Positions 58,147 to 60,344 of a stretch of 60,344 nt of DNA are shown here, piece after piece. Every line of letters begins with the position of its first letter. The stretch's first letter is position 1. Position numbers and translations under genes: made by a program. The notes under the pieces are model-generated. The model saw nothing but the letters and a program-made list of their open reading frames with translations, made no database searches and was not told where the DNA came from. Origin of the DNA: Bacillus pseudomycoides DSM 12442 (GTDB lineage: Bacteria > Bacillota > Bacilli > Bacillales > Bacillaceae_G); NCBI RefSeq assembly GCF_000161455.1, contig NZ_CM000745.1, forward strand, positions 125,265-185,608, written 5' to 3'.

Positions 58147-58261
58147 AGGAATTTTGATGTGTTTTGCTATAATAAAACCAGCATTCATTTAGTAACTTAA
58201 TTTGATACCGGTTTTTTTCGAAATATGCACGTTGCATTTGTTTTCGGAGCCACGTAGGCAT
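58145..58261 (-). CDS. cmpA: Cortex morphogenetic protein CmpA
   Basis: The 38-residue peptide starts MPTWLRKQMQRAYFEKNRYQ and has LLNECWFYYSK near its end, closely like the small sporulation protein CmpA of B. subtilis, which controls SpoIVA turnover and the start of spore cortex assembly. GGAGGGATTC lies before the ATG. It is too short for usual gene finders. It is divergent from sprT and convergent with tex, as in Bacilli. Confidence 0.9.
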   Translation of the reverse strand: MPTWLRKQMQRAYFEKNRYQIKLLNECWFYYSKTHQNS

Positions 58262-58516
58262 AAGAATCCCTCCTTGTTTAATCCGGCTCTAACAAGTAGC
58301 CCCCCTATACATTGAGATAAGATTCGAAGTAAGTAAAAAGCTCAATTTCGGGAACTGCTTATAAGAGTTTGGTTAGCGAAGTTCTATGGATAGATGAGGA
58401 AGAGGGTAGTTCATAGAAATTGCACTTTTGAATGAGGATGGGTATATGTACTATTTAATATATGTATAAGAAAGAGGAAAAGTGTAAGTTTATTTTTAGT
58501 TTTTGGGGGAATGAAA
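58262..58516. other. Divergent promoter region between cmpA and sprT
   Basis: It holds the cmpA ribosome site and both promoters. An imperfect inverted repeat GTTCTATG / CATAGAA lies at about 58381-58420. No further gene is seen. Confidence 0.4.
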
Positions 58517-59002
58517 ATGAATGAAAAAGAAGTTCAAAGACTTGTAGAAGAAATATCGTTGCAATATTTCGGTAGGGCTTTTTTACATAAAGCAATGTTC
58601 AATAAACGACTACGTACAACTGGTGGGAGGTATTTATTGCGAAGTCATAATATAGAATTAAACTATCGTTATTATGAAGTGTATGGAGAAGAAGAACTGA
58701 TTGGCGTTATTAAGCATGAGTTGTGTCATTATCATTTGCATATTATGGGGAAAGGGTACCAACATCGAGATCGAGATTTTCGTCAGTTAATGAAGAAGGT
58801 TGGTGCGCCTAGATTCTGTAAGAGAATGAGCGAAGAAGAGAAGGTGATTAAAACTCATATGTATGAATGTATGAGATGTTTTCTTCAATATAGAAGAAGG
58901 CGTCAAATAAATACAAAAAGATATGTTTGCGGGAAGTGTAAAGGTAGATTGAAAGAGATAAAAAACACCTTGACAGTTAAAAATCAATCCAGTATATTAT
59001 AA
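58517..59002 (+). CDS. SprT-family metalloprotease-like protein
   Basis: The 161-residue protein has the zinc-binding HExxH motif as KHELCHYHLH (His/Glu at about residues 67-71) and a C-terminal zinc ribbon (YECMRCF and YVCGKCKGRL, two C-x2-C pairs). This is the SprT/Spartan fold. The natural function in bacteria is poorly known. I use the Met at 58517, 6 bases after GGGGGA; the ATG at 58511 abuts the ribosome site. Its last codons contain a strong promoter for the tRNA genes. Confidence 0.9.
   Translation: MNEKEVQRLVEEISLQYFGRAFLHKAMFNKRLRTTGGRYLLRSHNIELNYRYYEVYGEEELIGVIKHELCHYHLHIMGKGYQHRDRDFRQLMKKVGAPRFCKRMSEEEKVIKTHMYECMRCFLQYRRRRQINTKRYVCGKCKGRLKEIKNTLTVKNQSSIL
58970..58998 (+). promoter_or_regulatory. 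Promoter P1 of the tRNA cluster, inside sprT
   Basis: TTGACA, 17 bases, TATATT, within the last 33 bases of sprT. Confidence 0.75.
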
Positions 59003-59038
59003 ACATGTCACGTTTGTACAAGAATTTGTATAAACGAC

Positions 59039-59067
59039 TTGACTTATAGTATGAACTTTTATAAGAT
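59039..59067 (+). promoter_or_regulatory. Promoter P2 of the tRNA cluster
   Basis: TTGACT, 17 bases, TAAGAT; start expected about 12 bases before the first tRNA. P1 and P2 form a tandem pair as in rRNA/tRNA operons. Confidence 0.8.
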
Positions 59068-59085
59068 ATAACTTGTCTTTCTTAT

Positions 59086-59160
59086 TCCGCAGTAGCTCAG
59101 TGGTAGAGCTATCGGCTGTTAACCGATCGGTCGTAGGTTCGAGTCCTACCTGCGGAGCCA
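59086..59160 (+). tRNA. tRNA-Asn (GTT)
   Basis: Acceptor stem TCCGCAG/CTGCGGA, anticodon loop CTGTTAA, T-loop GGTTCGAGTCC, CCA encoded. First of a 13-gene cluster. Confidence 0.97.
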
Positions 59161-59163
59161 TAC

Positions 59164-59254
59164 AGAGAAGTACCCAAGTGGCTCAAGGGGCTCCCCTGCT
59201 AAGGGAGTAGATCGCTAACGCGGTGCGAGGGTTCGAATCCCTTCTTCTCTGCCA
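59164..59254 (+). tRNA. tRNA-Ser (GCT)
   Basis: Acceptor stem AGAGAAG/CTTCTCT, anticodon loop CTGCTAA, long variable arm, CCA encoded. Confidence 0.97.
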
Positions 59255-59262
59255 TTCATATT

Positions 59263-59337
59263 GGCCCGTTGGTCAAGTGGTTAAGACACCGCCCTTTCAC
59301 GGCGGTAACACGGGTTCGAATCCCGTACGGGTCACCA
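59263..59337 (+). tRNA. tRNA-Glu (TTC)
   Basis: Acceptor stem GGCCCGT/ACGGGTC, anticodon loop CTTTCAC, CCA encoded. Confidence 0.97.
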
Positions 59338-59342
59338 CTTTT

Positions 59343-59418
59343 GGAGGATTAGCTCAGCTGGGAGAGCACCTGCCTTACAAGCAGGGGGTCGGCGGTTCGA
59401 TCCCGTCATCCTCCACCA
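59343..59418 (+). tRNA. tRNA-Val (TAC)
   Basis: Acceptor stem GGAGGAT/ATCCTCC, anticodon loop CTTACAA, CCA encoded. Confidence 0.97.
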
Positions 59419-59442
59419 TATATAACATATGAATAGTATCGT

Positions 59443-59519
<77 letters not shown>

Positions 59520-59521
59520 AT

Positions 59522-59597
59522 GGTCCCGTGGTGTAGTGGTTAACATGCCTGCCTGTCACGCAGGAGATCGCCGGTTCGACCCCGGTCGGGACCGCCA
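59522..59597 (+). tRNA. tRNA-Asp (GTC)
   Basis: Acceptor stem GGTCCCG/CGGGACC, anticodon loop CTGTCAC, CCA encoded. Confidence 0.97.
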
Positions 59598-59682
59598 TTT
59601 TAACTTCTGCCTTTGAGCAGTTGTTTTTTATTGGTTATTGTGATATGATGATTTTCGTCTCAAAAAACATTATATTTTTTGA

Positions 59683-59757
59683 TGGGCTATAGCCAAGCGG
59701 TAAGGCAACGGACTTTGACTCCGTCATGCGCTGGTTCGAATCCAGCTAGCCCAGCCA
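59683..59757 (+). tRNA. tRNA-Gln (TTG)
   Basis: Acceptor stem TGGGCTA/TAGCCCA, anticodon loop CTTTGAC, CCA encoded. Separated from tRNA-Asp by an 85-base AT-rich gap. Confidence 0.96.
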
Positions 59758-59762
59758 TTTAC

Positions 59763-59835
59763 GAGCCATTAGCTCAGTTGGTAGAGCATCTGACTTTTAA
59801 TCAGAGGGTCGAAGGTTCGAGTCCTTCATGGCTCA
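59763..59835 (+). tRNA. tRNA-Lys (TTT)
   Basis: Acceptor stem GAGCCAT/ATGGCTC, anticodon loop CTTTTAA. CCA is not encoded, so it must be added after processing. Confidence 0.96.
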
Positions 59836-59850
59836 TTCTTTTTTATTTCC

Positions 59851-59931
59851 GCGGGTGTGGCGGAATTGGCAGACGCACCAGACTTAGGATCTGGCGCCTT
59901 TGGCGTGGGGGTTCGACTCCCTTCACCCGCA
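59851..59931 (+). tRNA. tRNA-Leu (TAG)
   Basis: Acceptor stem GCGGGTG/CACCCGC, anticodon loop CTTAGGA, long variable arm, CCA not encoded. Confidence 0.95.
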
Positions 59932-59934
59932 TAT

Positions 59935-60020
<86 letters not shown>

Positions 60021-60112
60021 AAGAAAAATAAAAAAGTGCTTGCATTTGAAAATGCAGTGTGATAAGATAATTGAGTCGCTGAAATACAACAACGACAAAA
60101 CATCATGAATAA

Positions 60113-60189
60113 GCGCCCGTAGCTCAATTGGATAGAGCGTTTGACTACGGATCAAAAGGTTAGGGGTTCGAGTCCTCTCGGGCGCGCCA
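60113..60189 (+). tRNA. tRNA-Arg (ACG)
   Basis: Acceptor stem GCGCCCG/CGGGCGC, anticodon loop CTACGGA, CCA encoded. Preceded by a 92-base AT-rich gap. Confidence 0.96.
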
Positions 60190-60192
60190 TAA

Positions 60193-60269
60193 CGGGAAGT
60201 GGCTCAGCTTGGTAGAGCACCTGGTTTGGGACCAGGGGGTCGCAGGTTCAAATCCTGTCTTCCCGACCA
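60193..60269 (+). tRNA. tRNA-Pro (TGG)
   Basis: Acceptor stem CGGGAAG/CTTCCCG, anticodon loop TTTGGGA, CCA encoded. Confidence 0.96.
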
Positions 60270-60270
60270 C

Positions 60271-60341
60271 GCGGGTGTAGTTTAGTGGTAAAACAAGAGC
60301 CTTCCAAGCTCTGGTCGAGAGTTCGATTCTCTTCACCCGCT
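60271..60341 (+). tRNA. tRNA-Gly (TCC)
   Basis: Acceptor stem GCGGGTG/CACCCGC, anticodon loop CTTCCAA, CCA not encoded. The window ends 3 bases later. Confidence 0.96.
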
Positions 60342-60344
60342 TTT

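Overview
The window is low-GC Gram-positive chromosome, almost certainly from the Bacillus cereus group and not far from the replication origin. The grounds are the block ddl-murF-cshA-uvsE-rhomboid-acpS-ydcC-like-alr-ndoAI/ndoA-tex-cmpA-sprT followed by 13 tRNA genes, several dispersed B. cereus-type (bcr-like) repeats, and an exact 16-bp parS site.

Layout. 1-12.3 kb is accessory and visibly decaying: lipoproteins, an oligopeptide-binding protein behind a SAM-I riboswitch, proC, a GlcU-type sugar transporter, modA-modB with a divergent HTH/substrate-binding regulator, a PlsC-type acyltransferase, and gene remnants (OppA-like, YhgE/Pip-like, aldo/keto reductase, LacI, YitT). 12.3-17.8 kb is a minus-strand nitrite-reduction and siroheme operon (nirB-nirD-cobA/hemD-sirB-sirC) behind a perfect Fnr box. 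17.9-22.9 kb holds a YxeA-like protein, several micro-peptide units, a TatD-like hydrolase, a lytic transglycosylase and more remnants. 22.7-30.3 kb carries an ABC-F gene with leader peptide and attenuator, then a two-component/ABC-2 exporter locus of the LnrJK-LnrLMN type. 30.9-36.6 kb is a five-gene peptide importer. 38-44 kb has a tandem micro-peptide array, a tyrosine/homogentisate catabolic operon and an amino acid permease. 44-59 kb is housekeeping, and 59.1-60.3 kb is tRNA genes.

The most unusual system is a dispersed family of micro-peptide operons. Seven promoters, at about 7.4, 10.5, 11.6, 17.9, 18.65, 18.8 and 22.5 kb and on both strands, share one rigid layout. A BceR-type inverted repeat (TNACA-N4-TGTAA, one half-site degenerate at 22.5 kb) is followed after 5 bases by a third half-site (TGTAA-like) and then, exactly 32 bases later, by a TATAAT-like -10 box. 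They drive pairs or trios of 25-42-residue peptides, a 37-residue peptide, the YxeA-like protein, and two short transcripts with no convincing gene. The peptides fall into two families, K-L-D-F-I-G type and A-L-V-D-A-K type. The first family also appears as four tandem 36-residue genes at 38 kb, under a different set of repeats. In B. subtilis such operators and YxeA proteins belong to antimicrobial-peptide-sensing Bce/Yxd-type systems, so a cell-envelope or peptide-stress regulon of small membrane peptides is a reasonable inference. No Bce-type kinase, regulator or transporter lies in the window.
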